Shown: in pieces, positions 7,269 through 17,300 of the stretch | Layout: each line of letters opens with the position of its first letter | How positions within the stretch are numbered: the first letter of the stretch is position 1 | Assembly: GCF_001518815.1 (NCBI RefSeq) | Contig: NZ_CP013987.1 | Coordinates: 4,486,501-4,550,500 of the forward strand | Reading direction: 5' to 3' | From: Pseudomonas oryzihabitans | Lineage (GTDB): Bacteria > Pseudomonadota > Gammaproteobacteria > Pseudomonadales > Pseudomonadaceae | Length of the DNA: 64,000 nucleotides | Notes under the pieces: generated by a model | What the model was told of the DNA's origin: nothing | What the model saw: only the letters and a program-made list of their open reading frames with translations | The model's database searches: none | Program-made: the position numbers and the translations under genes

Positions 7269-9608
7269 ATGAGCAAGATCGGCAAACCCAAGGTTGAACG
7301 CTACGACGCGCCCTCGGGTGGCTGGGGCTCGGCGCGCTCGGTGACCGAGATCGTCTTGCGCGAGCGAGTGCCACTCAAGTCCGGTGCCCTGCTGGCCCGG
7401 CAGAACAAGCATGGCGGTTTCGCCTGCGTGAGTTGTGCCTGGGCCAAGCCCGGCAAGCCCCACCCACTGGAATTCTGCGAGAACGGCGCCAAGGCCACGG
7501 CCTGGGAGGTCACCAGCAAGAGGTGCGGACCGGAATTCTTCGCCGGCCATTCCCTCACCGAACTGCGCGGCTGGCGCGACTACGATCTGGAAGAGGTCGG
7601 ACGCCTGACCCACCCCCTGCGTTACGACGCCGCGAGCGACCGCTATCGCCCGGTGAGCTGGGCCGAAGCCTTCGCCGACATCGGCGCCGAACTCAAGGCA
7701 CTGGATCCGGATTCGGTGATCTTCTACGCCTCGGGTCGCGCGGCGCTGGAGACCTCCTACCTCTATCAGCTCTATGCCCGCCTGTACGGCACCAACAATC
7801 TGCCGGACAGTTCCAACATGTGCCACGAGAGCACTTCGGTGGCTCTGCCCAAGAGCATCGGCGTGACCGTGGGCACCGTGACCCTCAACGATTTCGATCA
7901 GGCCGACTGCCTGCTGTTCTTTGGCCAGAATCCTGGCAGCAACAGCCCGCGGATGCTGCATGACCTGCAGGAAGCGCGCAAACGCGGCGCGCCCATCATC
8001 ACCTTCAATCCCTTGCGCGAGCGTGGCCTGGAGACCTTCGTCAATCCGCAGTCGCCGGTGGAGATGCTGACCGATCACCCCACCCAGATCAGCACCCAGT
8101 ACCACCAGCTCAAGCCGGGTGGCGACATCGCTGCGCTCACCGGCATGTGCAAGGCCCTGCTGACCGCCGATGACCAGGCCCGCGAGCAAGGCCAGCCCGC
8201 CGTGCTCGACCATGCCTTCATCGCCGAGCACTGCCATGGCTTCGCCGAGTTCTGCGAATGGCTGCAACGCCAGGAATGGCCGCAACTGGAGCGCCAGTCA
8301 GGCCTCACTCGTAGTGCCCTGGAAGCGGCCGCTGCCGTCTACGGACGTTGTCAGAAAGTCATCGGCATCTATGGCATGGGGCTGACCCAGCATCGCTATG
8401 GGGTGGAAACCATCCAGATGCTGGCCAACCTGCTGCTCATGCGCGGCAACATCGGCAAGCCTGGCGCCGGCATCTGCCCGGTGCGGGGTCATTCCAATGT
8501 CCAGGGTCAGCGCACCGTGGGCATCACCGAGAAACCGGAACTGGCGCCGCTGGAGCAGCTCGGCGAGCGCTTCGGCTTCACCCCGCCACAGGACAAGGGG
8601 CGCAATACCGTGGAGGCCTGCGAAGGCATCCTCGATGGTTCGGTAAAGGCCTTCATCGGCCTGGGCGGCAACTTCCTGCGCGCCATTCCCGAGACCAGTC
8701 TGATGGAACCGGCCTGGCGCACCCTGCGCCTGTCGGTGCAAATCGCCACCAAGCTCAATCGCAATCACCTCGTCCCGGCGGACAAGGCCTATCTGCTGCC
8801 CTGCCTGGGGCGTACCGAAATCGATCGCCAGAACGGCGTGGAGCAGGCTCACAGCACCGAGGACAGCACCGGCTGCATCCACGGCTGGCGCGGTGTGGCC
8901 GAGCCGCCCGAGGGCGAACTACTGTCCGAGCCGGCCATCGTCGCTGGCCTGGCCAAGGCCACCCTGCCGGACAACCCCAAGGTCACCTGGGATGCCTGGG
9001 TCGCTGACTATGGCCTTATCCGTAACGAGATCGCCCTCTCCTTCCCGGAGATCTTCCACGACTTCAATGCCAGGATGTGGGAGGTAGGCGGCTTTCATCG
9101 CCCGCTGCCAGCGGCCAAGCGCGAGTGGAAGACCGAAACCGGCAAGGCCAATCTCATCGTGCCGCGCAGCCTGGAAGAAGACCCGGACATGCCCGCCACC
9201 GGACGGGATGTCTTGACCCTGATGACGCTACGCAGCAACGACCAGTTCAACACCACCATCTACGGTTATCACGACCGTTTTCGTGGGGTGAAGGGCACGC
9301 GCGCGGTGCTCCTGATGAATCACAACGACATCGAACGCCTAGGCCTGGCCGAGGGCGACAAGGTGCAGGTGTCGACGGTGGCCGATGACGGCGTGCGGCG
9401 CGAGGTAGGCCCGCTGCGGGTCACGCCCTACAACATTCCGGAAGGCGCCTGTGGCGGCTACTACCCCGAGTGCAACGCCCTGATCCCGCTCTGGCACCAT
9501 GCCGAAGGCAGCAAGGTACCGGCAGCCAAGGCCATTCCGGTGCGCCTGAACAAGCTGATCACGGCGAATGGCGGCTTTCCGGTGGAGCCGGAGGGATATG
9601 GAAACTGA
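7269..9608 (+). CDS. FdhF/YdeP-family molybdopterin oxidoreductase (paralog 1)
   Basis: A 779-residue cytoplasmic molybdopterin enzyme of the YdeP branch, related to formate dehydrogenase alpha subunits; physiological substrate not established. Seen: the reduced N-terminal cysteine set Cys53-x2-Cys56 and Cys70 (FCENGAK), Cys185 in SSNMCHES at the place of the Mo-ligating Cys/Sec of formate dehydrogenase H, FFGQNPGSNSPRM and CPVRGHSNVQGQRT nucleotide-binding segments, and a C-terminal MopB-binding domain (about 640-760). No signal peptide. It stands alone, without fdhD, between trmL and a convergent secretion operon. A second paralog with fdhD lies at 22752-25076; which of the two depends on that FdhD is open. 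Confidence 0.92.
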   Translation: MSKIGKPKVERYDAPSGGWGSARSVTEIVLRERVPLKSGALLARQNKHGGFACVSCAWAKPGKPHPLEFCENGAKATAWEVTSKRCGPEFFAGHSLTELRGWRDYDLEEVGRLTHPLRYDAASDRYRPVSWAEAFADIGAELKALDPDSVIFYASGRAALETSYLYQLYARLYGTNNLPDSSNMCHESTSVALPKSIGVTVGTVTLNDFDQADCLLFFGQNPGSNSPRMLHDLQEARKRGAPIITFNPLRERGLETFVNPQSPVEMLTDHPTQISTQYHQLKPGGDIAALTGMCKALLTADDQAREQGQPAVLDHAFIAEHCHGFAEFCEWLQRQEWPQLERQSGLTRSALEAAAAVYGRCQKVIGIYGMGLTQHRYGVETIQMLANLLLMRGNIGKPGAGICPVRGHSNVQGQRTVGITEKPELAPLEQLGERFGFTPPQDKGRNTVEACEGILDGSVKAFIGLGGNFLRAIPETSLMEPAWRTLRLSVQIATKLNRNHLVPADKAYLLPCLGRTEIDRQNGVEQAHSTEDSTGCIHGWRGVAEPPEGELLSEPAIVAGLAKATLPDNPKVTWDAWVADYGLIRNEIALSFPEIFHDFNARMWEVGGFHRPLPAAKREWKTETGKANLIVPRSLEEDPDMPATGRDVLTLMTLRSNDQFNTTIYGYHDRFRGVKGTRAVLLMNHNDIERLGLAEGDKVQVSTVADDGVRREVGPLRVTPYNIPEGACGGYYPECNALIPLWHHAEGSKVPAAKAIPVRLNKLITANGGFPVEPEGYGN

Positions 9609-9628
9609 ATAGTCGCCAGGAGGTAGAG

Positions 9629-9650
9629 CTGGCACCCGAAACGGTGCCAG
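9629..9650. terminator. Hairpin between convergent ydeP-like and tolC-like genes
   Basis: CTGGCACC pairs with GGTGCCAG around a six-base loop. It lies in the 45-base gap between the two convergent stops. The T tract is short (CTATCTTTT on the + side), so activity is likely but moderate. Confidence 0.6.
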
Positions 9651-9653
9651 ACA

Positions 9654-11027
9654 CTATCTTTTACCCTTCCCAACGGCATTAGCGGTTAGCGATGGTGAAA
9701 GCCAGCCATTGATTCGCTGAATATCTTTCGCAGAAAACTCTCCGCTCCACCTCAGCAATACGAGTTGGTTGGTGACAAAGCCATATTGCGCCCTGAGATA
9801 GTCCCGGCGGCTGAGGTATTCCTGGCGAACGGCATTGAGGATGTCTACGCCAGTGACAGTGCCATAGGCAAAGGACTTTTCCGTAATCTCTCGGGACTTA
9901 ACCGCAGACTCCAGAGCTTTGTGCGCCGAGACGATCTTGCGCAGATTGGCATCGCTTTGGAGATAGGCAGTTTTGGTTTCCTTGACTACCTGTCGACGCA
10001 AGGCTTCGTATTCTTGCTCGGCCACATCGCGTGCGCCATACAGACCCTGGGTACGAGCACTGATGGACCCACCGCTGTAGAGTGGAATCTGTAGATTCAC
10101 ACTGGCAGAAAGGGTATCTACTTTATCCGCCGCTAGGACGTTGTCGTACACGAAGTCACTACGTTGTGCCCCGAAGGCCAGGCTCAAGGTAGGAAGGTGA
10201 GCTGCCTTGGCTTCGCTGATCGCCAGCTCCGAGGAATTCAGCGCACTCTGCTTGGCTTGTAACATAGGATTGTGAGCGATTGCCGAAGCTACCCATTCCT
10301 CCTCGGCACCTGGCAAAGAGGCGAACAGCGCCCCCTCGTCAATCCGCTTCAGCGGTTGATAAACCTCTTGCCCCAACAGCTCGGCCAGCGCCTCGCGAGC
10401 AATCTGAATCTGGTTTGTAGCTTCGATTTCTGCCGTTTCGAGACTGTCCACTCGAGCAGCCAGCTGCAACTTATCGGTAATCGTCGCTAACTGACGCTCG
10501 AATAACGCCGAGACCTGATCGAGACTACGCTGCGTAGCTTGGCGTTCGGCCTTGGCCAGTGCGAGTTCATCTTCAGCGGCCAGGACTGCGAAATAACGTT
10601 GAACGAGATCGACCGCAGACTGGATACGTGCGTCTTCTGCCTGGGATCGATACTGCCGCGTAAGCTCAGAGTACTTCTTGAAACCACGCCAGGCTGCGGG
10701 ATTATAGAGCACCTGAGTCAAACTCAAGTTATAGGTTTGCCCGTCATAGAAGAGTGTCCGAGCTCCCTCGGATCTTTTGATACGGCTACTGGCAGCCCCG
10801 CCCTTGAGCTGTGGCAGTAACTGCCCCAAGGCTTCGCGTTCCTGGCCAGTTCCAGCCCGGATCTGTGCGTCGGCGCCGAGGATGCGCGGATCAGACGCAA
10901 CGGCTCTTTGATAAAGCTGCCAAAGATCAAGTGGACTGGAGTCCTCCGTCGACGCCACGGCAACAACTGGTCCGATGCACATCAGAAACGTGATGGCGCA
11001 CCTTCTTAAGCTGGCCCGATGAAGCAT
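9654..11027 (-). CDS. TolC-family outer-membrane channel of a type I secretion system
   Basis: 457 residues; third gene of the ABC-HlyD-TolC operon. N-terminal signal peptide (about residues 1-26, CAITFLMCIGPVVAVAS), then the two-repeat TolC architecture: long helical and beta segments with QLYQRAVASDPRI and LSLTQVLYNP in repeat 1, and LQIPLYSGGSISARTQ in repeat 2. The start at 11027 is two bases after the hlyD-like stop, with a GAGGAG ribosome site overlapping that stop. It would form the outer-membrane exit duct of the transporter. Third codon positions are visibly less GC-rich than in neighbouring backbone genes. It resembles the PrtF/AprF type; the substrate is unknown. Confidence 0.93.
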   Translation of the reverse strand: MLHRASLRRCAITFLMCIGPVVAVASTEDSSPLDLWQLYQRAVASDPRILGADAQIRAGTGQEREALGQLLPQLKGGAASSRIKRSEGARTLFYDGQTYNLSLTQVLYNPAAWRGFKKYSELTRQYRSQAEDARIQSAVDLVQRYFAVLAAEDELALAKAERQATQRSLDQVSALFERQLATITDKLQLAARVDSLETAEIEATNQIQIAREALAELLGQEVYQPLKRIDEGALFASLPGAEEEWVASAIAHNPMLQAKQSALNSSELAISEAKAAHLPTLSLAFGAQRSDFVYDNVLAADKVDTLSASVNLQIPLYSGGSISARTQGLYGARDVAEQEYEALRRQVVKETKTAYLQSDANLRKIVSAHKALESAVKSREITEKSFAYGTVTGVDILNAVRQEYLSRRDYLRAQYGFVTNQLVLLRWSGEFSAKDIQRINGWLSPSLTANAVGKGKR

Positions 11028-11029
11028 CC

Positions 11030-12355
11030 CTACTCCTCTATCATCGAACGCGCCATGGCGTTACGAGCGGGCTTGAGAAGGTAGTTGAGCAGCGTACGAT
11101 CACCTGTATTGATAAGTACCTCGGCCGGCATCCCTGGCTGCAATTCACGGTGCCCCAGTTCCTGCCGCCCCCGATCAGTCAAGGCCACCCGCGCCAGATA
11201 ATAGGGCGCCCCACTCTTTTCATTTATGAAGCGATCTGCGGAGACGTACACCAGTTCGCCTTCCAATACGGCCGTGGTCGCACCCTTGAAAGCACTGAAA
11301 CGAACCTCGGCAAGCTTGCCCTGGGCGACCCTATCTATGTCGGCCGGTTGAATCTCCACCTCAACCAACAGATCCGCCCCACCTGGGACGATATCCAGCA
11401 GATGACTACCTGGTGCGACCACGCCGCCCAGGGTATGGACGGCTAGCCCCATCACCATGCCGTCCACTGGTGCCTTGATCACCTTTCGGTCAAGCGTATC
11501 CTGCTGCCCTCTTAGCTGTTCACGAAGCTCATAGAGGCGGGATTGGGTGTCCGCTAACTGGCTGGCGACTTCCGCCTTGAACCTCTGATTTGCCTGTAGG
11601 ATCTGCAACTGAGTTTCGCCACGCTGAACGCGCGCCCGAGCAATGGCTGAGCGTTGATCGGCAATCTCGGCCTGTAGCCGAGAGAGGCTGCGTTCCTGAT
11701 CGCGCAACCGCTCGTTGCTGACAAACCCCTGTTTGAGCAGGTCACTCAAATCCTTGATCTCGCCTTCGTAGGATTTGGCCAGGCTCACCTTGCTCTGGAT
11801 GTTCGCTTCGAGTCCGCGAATCTGCTGCTCCAGCTCGACATCCCTATTTCTAAGTACCGCGACCTCCCCCCGCCTGGCCGCACGCCGGGCCGCGAATATC
11901 TGACGCTCACTGCCGCGCGCCTCTCGAACACGTTGATCATCGACGGCAAGGTCGTCTGCGGTGAAAAAAACATCGCCAAGGTCGTCGCGCTCGGCGATCA
12001 ACCGGGCTTCGAGTGCCTGGGCCGCAACACGCTGGCTGCGTATTGCTTCGAGCTGGACGCGATCCTGAGTATCGTCGAGGCGCATGAGCACCTCTCCGGC
12101 ATGTACCCGATCACCGTCGTGCACTCGCAACTCTTGAAGAATGCCTCCCTCCAGATGCTGTACGGTCTTGCGCGAACTCTTCACGGTCACGGAGCCCTGT
12201 GCAAGCACGGCGCTGCTCAAGGGCGCCAGTGCTGCCCAAAGACCGCCCAGGCCAAACACCACGAGAAGAATGGCGAAACCAAGCCTACGGATAGGCTGAT
12301 CGGATACCTTGAGGCCTTCGGCTTCAGCATCGACAAGGGCAGCATGCCTCAACAT
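11030..12355 (-). CDS. HlyD-family periplasmic adaptor of a type I secretion system
   Basis: 441 residues from the chosen ATG at 12355, one base after the stop of the ABC gene; the frame is open to 12517 but that part overlaps the ABC coding region. Seen: a short cytoplasmic N-terminus, one transmembrane helix (about residues 25-45), a lipoyl-like half motif (QHLEGGILQELRVHDGDRV), a long coiled coil (about 100-290, rich in Arg/Glu/Gln heptads) and a C-terminal beta-barrel (KVIKAPVDGMVMGLAVHT, MPAEVLI). It bridges the inner-membrane ABC exporter and the TolC channel. The PrtE/AprE type fits best. Confidence 0.94.
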   Translation of the reverse strand: MLRHAALVDAEAEGLKVSDQPIRRLGFAILLVVFGLGGLWAALAPLSSAVLAQGSVTVKSSRKTVQHLEGGILQELRVHDGDRVHAGEVLMRLDDTQDRVQLEAIRSQRVAAQALEARLIAERDDLGDVFFTADDLAVDDQRVREARGSERQIFAARRAARRGEVAVLRNRDVELEQQIRGLEANIQSKVSLAKSYEGEIKDLSDLLKQGFVSNERLRDQERSLSRLQAEIADQRSAIARARVQRGETQLQILQANQRFKAEVASQLADTQSRLYELREQLRGQQDTLDRKVIKAPVDGMVMGLAVHTLGGVVAPGSHLLDIVPGGADLLVEVEIQPADIDRVAQGKLAEVRFSAFKGATTAVLEGELVYVSADRFINEKSGAPYYLARVALTDRGRQELGHRELQPGMPAEVLINTGDRTLLNYLLKPARNAMARSMIEE

Positions 12356-12356
12356 G

Positions 12357-14108
12357 TCATACCTCCCGCCCTGACGGGTGGATGCCATTGCCTGCCAAGC
12401 CGTCAGGCTCAGCAGACGCCTGCTGCTCCGTGCGGCCTTGCAAATGTGCCAGTACCTTATCGCGTTGACCTGATAGAACGATCTGCCCTTCGTTGAGTAC
12501 CAGAAGGTTTTCGACATAGGCCAGGGCGCTGACGCGATGAGTCACGATGAGCAGCGTGGTTCCGCTTTGCTTGAGCCGGGTCAAGGCGACGCCGAGTGCA
12601 CGCTCGCCGTGCTCGTCCAGATTGGAATTTGGCTCGTCCAGCACCACCAAGCGGGGCCGGCCATAGACGGCCCGGGCCAGACCTATTCGCTGCCGCTGCC
12701 CTCCGGAAAGGGAGCCGCCCTGAGCACCGATGAGCGTGTCGTACCCCTGGGGCAATCGCAGGATCATCTCGTGAACGCCGGCGAGCTCGGCCGCGTCCAC
12801 CACGGCCTTGGGATCCACCGGACCGAAGCGCGCGATGTTGTCGCTGATACTACCCTCGAAAAGTTCTATGTCCTGCGGCAGGTACCCCAGGTGCGGCCCC
12901 AGGTCACTCCGTGGCCATTGGGCAATATCCGCACCATCGAGACGAATCTTGCCAGTCTGTGGCAGCCAGATCCCTAGCAGTGCGCGGGCGAGCGTCGACT
13001 TACCGGCCGCACTTGCCCCCAGGATGCCAACCGAGGCACCTGCAGCTACGGTGAACGTGAGCCCCTTGAGCACAGGCTGAGTGGCTCCGGGGGGTGTCAG
13101 AACGACCTGCTCGACGGCCAGACTGCCCCTCGGCTCGGGCAGAGGCATCCGCTGCGGTTCGGCTGGTATCTGGTGCAACAGTTCGTTGAGGCGCCCATAT
13201 TGACCCCGCGCAGTAACGAATCCCTTCCAGCTGCCGATCATCAGATCTATAGGTGCCAGCGCTCGGCCCAACAGCAGGGAGCCAGCTGTCATCATGCCCG
13301 GTGTGATCTGGTGATCGATAACCAGCCAGGCCCCGAGCCCCAGGATCAGCGACTGCAGGATCATCCGCAAGGTTTTGGAAAGGATGCTGAGGGTACCACC
13401 CCGCTCGCTGGCTCTAGCCTGGAGTGTCAGTACACGGTTATTGCGGCGATGCCAACGTCCGAAAAGGCTGGGCAGCATGCCCATTGCGGTCACTACCTCT
13501 GCATTGCGCAGATTCTTACTGGTGAATTGCGTTGCCCTGGCATGCTCCTGGTTAGCGTCGGCCAGGTGCCTGTTCGTCAAGCGCTCATTGGCATAGGCCA
13601 ACGCGATCAGCATCACCGCACCGACGACGGTAAAAACCCCAAACAGCGGATGAAAGAAGAACATCACCGCGATGTAGATCGGCAGCCAGGGTGCATCAAA
13701 GAAGGCGAACAGCCCTGCGCCGGTAAGAAACTGGCGTAAACCGGTCAGGTCGTGGAGCGCCTGGGCCGAAGTCAAGGCGCCTCCGCTATAGAGCGCCTGC
13801 TTGAAACTTGCCTCATAGAATCGCTGATTCAGCAACAGGTCGAGTCGCGTGGACACCCGAATCAGGATGCGCGACCGAACCCACTCCAGAGCACCATAGG
13901 TGCTCATCAAGAGCAGCATGATCAGGGTCAGCATGATCAGCGTGGTGACGCTGTAGCTGGAGAGTACCCGATCATAAACCTGCAGCATGTAGAACGCAGG
14001 AACCAGCAGCAGTAGGTTGATGAACAGGCTGAAGAAGCCGACCGTCAGGAAGCTACCCTTGCTCTCGGCCAGTGCCCGCTCAAGATCCGTCTTATCGTTG
14101 TAATGCAT
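12357..14108 (-). CDS. Type I secretion ABC transporter, permease/ATPase (PrtD type)
   Basis: 583 residues from the ATG at 14108 (MHYNDKTDLERALAE); an upstream in-frame start at 14162 would add 18 residues of weaker character. Membrane domain with six predicted helices (about 20-290) and no N-terminal C39 peptidase, as in the PrtD/AprD branch that exports proteins with uncleaved C-terminal signals. ATPase domain: Walker A GASAAGKST, signature LSGGQRQR, Walker B LVVLDEP, H-loop VTHR. First gene of the operon with the HlyD- and TolC-like genes. No repeat-in-toxin protein, metalloprotease, lipase or HasA-like substrate is encoded in the window, so cargo must lie elsewhere or be lost. Confidence 0.94.
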   Translation of the reverse strand: MHYNDKTDLERALAESKGSFLTVGFFSLFINLLLLVPAFYMLQVYDRVLSSYSVTTLIMLTLIMLLLMSTYGALEWVRSRILIRVSTRLDLLLNQRFYEASFKQALYSGGALTSAQALHDLTGLRQFLTGAGLFAFFDAPWLPIYIAVMFFFHPLFGVFTVVGAVMLIALAYANERLTNRHLADANQEHARATQFTSKNLRNAEVVTAMGMLPSLFGRWHRRNNRVLTLQARASERGGTLSILSKTLRMILQSLILGLGAWLVIDHQITPGMMTAGSLLLGRALAPIDLMIGSWKGFVTARGQYGRLNELLHQIPAEPQRMPLPEPRGSLAVEQVVLTPPGATQPVLKGLTFTVAAGASVGILGASAAGKSTLARALLGIWLPQTGKIRLDGADIAQWPRSDLGPHLGYLPQDIELFEGSISDNIARFGPVDPKAVVDAAELAGVHEMILRLPQGYDTLIGAQGGSLSGGQRQRIGLARAVYGRPRLVVLDEPNSNLDEHGERALGVALTRLKQSGTTLLIVTHRVSALAYVENLLVLNEGQIVLSGQRDKVLAHLQGRTEQQASAEPDGLAGNGIHPSGREV

Positions 14109-14167
14109 GCAGGTACCAGCTGGAAATCGAAGCGCAAAACCGTGGCCGCCGGACTCTAGCACAGCGC

Positions 14168-14196
14168 TTGATCGCGCCTGCTGCCAAGGCGATCAA
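14168..14196. promoter_or_regulatory. Inverted repeat upstream of the secretion operon
   Basis: TTGATCGC and GCGATCAA form perfect eight-base arms separated by 13 bases, 60-88 bases before the ABC transporter start. It could be an operator; no regulator gene is adjacent and no known family consensus is claimed. Confidence 0.35.
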
Positions 14197-14212
14197 ATGA
14201 GAGTTGGCCAAT

Positions 14213-14250
14213 AAAAAATCCCGATCCTTCCGGCTGGAAGGATCGGGATT
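14213..14250 (-). terminator. Rho-independent terminator of putA
   Basis: A perfect 15-base-pair stem (arms 14217-14231 and 14236-14250, loop of four) followed on the minus strand by a run of T, 60 bases after the putA stop. One of the strongest terminators in the window; it also insulates the secretion operon from putA transcription. Confidence 0.93.
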
Positions 14251-14309
14251 CTAAATGAGCCAAACGATAGGTCTGACAAACGCCTGGGGGCGACGCCTAG
14301 TTCGAGCCC

Positions 14310-17300
14310 TTAGCCGATGGTCATCAGACTGGCATTGCCGCCGGCGGCTGCCGTATTCACGCTCAGGGCGCGCTCGATGAGCAGGCGCTCCAGCGGAATG
14401 GCGGTCTCGCCGCGGGCCAGGCCCTGGACGCCGACGATGGGGCCGTTGCGCTTGGCTACCAACTGGCAGATCTGACGCAGTTGGTCGGAGTCACCGTGGT
14501 GCAGGACCGCCTCGAAGGCGACTTCATCCTTGCGCCAGTCGGCGGTGGCCTGCACCCGCGACCGCACGGCTTGCGGCAGGCGATTCAGGGTGGCCTTGTG
14601 CGCCTCCTCGACCAGCGCGGTGCTACCCACCGCCATGACCGCCGCCAGCTGTAGCAGCAGATCGCTTTCGTCCGCCGCCAGGCACAGGACCCGGCTGCGC
14701 GGCAGCAGGCTGTAGCTGTTGCGCTCGCCCGTCGGGCCGGGCAGCAGGCGGGTCAGGCCGCTCAGGGACTCTTCGGCGAATCTCAGGCAGGCCTGTTCCA
14801 ACTCGCCCAGGCCCTGCTGCTTGGCCCAGTCCTGCAGGGCCCCCAGCGGATTGCCGGCCTGCTGGCGCAGGGCGTCACGCACCTGCCATTCGGTCTCGCC
14901 AGCGCTGCCCTTGGCCAGGGCCACGGCGGGATCGCCATCCGGACGGGTGCTGAGCAGGCGGTAGAGATACAGCGGGCCACCGGCCTTGGGACCGGTACCC
15001 GAGAGGCCTTCGCCACCGAAGGGCTGCACCCCGACCACCGCGCCGACCATGTTGCGGTTGACGTAGAGGTTGCCGGCATGGGCGCGCTCCACCACCTTGG
15101 CGATGGTCTCGTCGATACGGGTATGCACCCCGAAGGTCAGGCCATAGCCGGTGGCATTGATCTGGTCGATGACCTTGTCCAGGTCCTTGCGAGCGTAGCG
15201 CACCACGTGCAGCACCGGACCGAAGACCTCGCGGCCCAGCTCGGCCAGGCTATCCAGCTCGATCAGGGTGGGCATGACGAAGGTGCCACGGTGGATGGCA
15301 TCGCCCTCCACGCGCCCGCCCTGGTGCACCCGACGACCTTTACCTCTCAGTGTCTGGATATGCTTGTCGATGGTGGCCTTGGCCTCGCCATCGATCACCG
15401 GACCGATGTCGATGGCCAGGTTTTCCGGGTTGCCCAGCCGGCATTCGGCCATGGCGCCCTTGAGCATCTCCAGCACACGGTCGGCCACGTCGTCCTGCAC
15501 GCAGAGCACGCGCAGGGCCGAGCAGCGCTGACCGGCGCTGTCGAAGGCGGAGGCGACCACATCGGCCACCACCTGCTCGGCCAGCGCCGAGGAGTCGACG
15601 ATCATGGCGTTCTGGCCGCCAGTCTCGGCGATCAGCGGGATCGGTCGGCCCTGGGCGTCCAGGCGCCCGGCGATGTTGCGCGCCAGGATCTGGGCCACTT
15701 CGGTGGAACCGGTGAACATCACCCCCTTGACCCGCACATCGTTGACCAGGGCGGCGCCGATGGTGGAACCCTCACCCGGCAGCAGTTGCAGCACGCCTTC
15801 GGGGATGCCGGCTTCCAGCAGGAGGCGCACGGCCTGGGCCGCGATGAGCGGAGTCTGCTCGGCCGGCTTGGCCAGCACGGTGTTGCCAGCGGCCAGGGCC
15901 GCGGCGATCTGGCCACTGAAGATGGCCAGGGGGAAGTTCCAGGGGCTGATGCAGACCACCGGACCCAGCGGACGGTGGCTGTCGTTGGCGAAGTCGCGAC
16001 GCACCAGGGCGGCGTAGTAGCGCAGGAAGTCCACCGCCTCGCGCACCTCGGCGATGGCGTTGGCGTAGGTCTTGCCGGCTTCGCGCACCAGCAGGCCCAT
16101 CAGCGGCTGGATCTGGGCTTCCATCAGCTCGGCGGCGCGATCCAGGGCAGCGGCGCGTTGCTCGGGCGGGGTGGATTGCCAGATGGGTGCAGCGGCCAGG
16201 GCCTCTTCCAGGGCGATGTCGACATCGGCACGGGTAGCGTTGCTCACCTGACCGACGCGGTCGCGGCGATCGGCCGGGTTGAGCACCGGCTGCGGAATCG
16301 ACGGCTCACTGGCGCGCCCCAGCAGCGGTCGGGCTTCCCAAGCGGTGTTGCCACTCGCCAGCAGCGCGGCTGACAAGGAACCCAGGCGGTGTTCGCTGGA
16401 CAGGTCCAGGCCGCTGGAATTGCAGCGCTCGGCGCCGTACAGGGCACTCGGATGGGGAATGCGCGGATGCGGTAGGCCGATGCCGCCTTCGTTGGTGGAC
16501 TGCTGCTCGATCTGCACCACCGGATCGGCCACCAGCTCGTCCAGGGAGATGGAGTGGTCGGCGATGCGGTTGACGAAGGAGGTGTTGGCACCGTTTTCCA
16601 GGAGGCGACGGACCAGATAGGCCAGCAGGGTCTCGTGGGTGCCCACCGGGGCATAGATACGGCACGGCCGCGCCAGCTTGCCGTCTTTGATGCTGCCCAC
16701 CACCTGCTCGTACAGCGGCTCGCCCATGCCGTGCAGGCACTGGAATTCGTACTGGCCGGGATAGTAGTTCTGGCCGCCCAGCTGGTAGATGGCCGCCAGG
16801 GTGTGGGCGTTATGGGTGGCGAATTGCGGATAGATGGCTTCCGGCGCCGCCAGCAGCTTGCGGGCACAGGCCAGGTAGGCCACGTCGGTGTAGACCTTGC
16901 GGGTATAGACCGGATAGCCCTCCAGGCCTTCCATCTGGGCCCGCTTGATCTCGCTGTCCCAGTAGGCGCCCTTGACCAGGCGGATCATCAGGCGGCGACG
17001 GCTGCGGCGCGCCAGGTCAATCAGGTAATCGATCACCAGCGGGCAGCGCTTCTGGTAGGCCTGGATGACGAAGCCGATGCCGTTCCAGCCCGCCAGCTGC
17101 GGCTCGAAGGACAGCCGCTCCAGCAGATCCAGGGAGATTTCCAGGCGATCGGCTTCCTCGGCGTCGATGTTCAGGCCGATGTCGTAGCGCTTGGCCAGCA
17201 GGGTCAGCTCCAGCAGGCGCGGATAGAGCTCGCTCATCACCCGGTCGTACTGGGCGCGGCTGTAGCGCGGGTGCAGGGCCGAGAGCTTGATGGAGATGCC

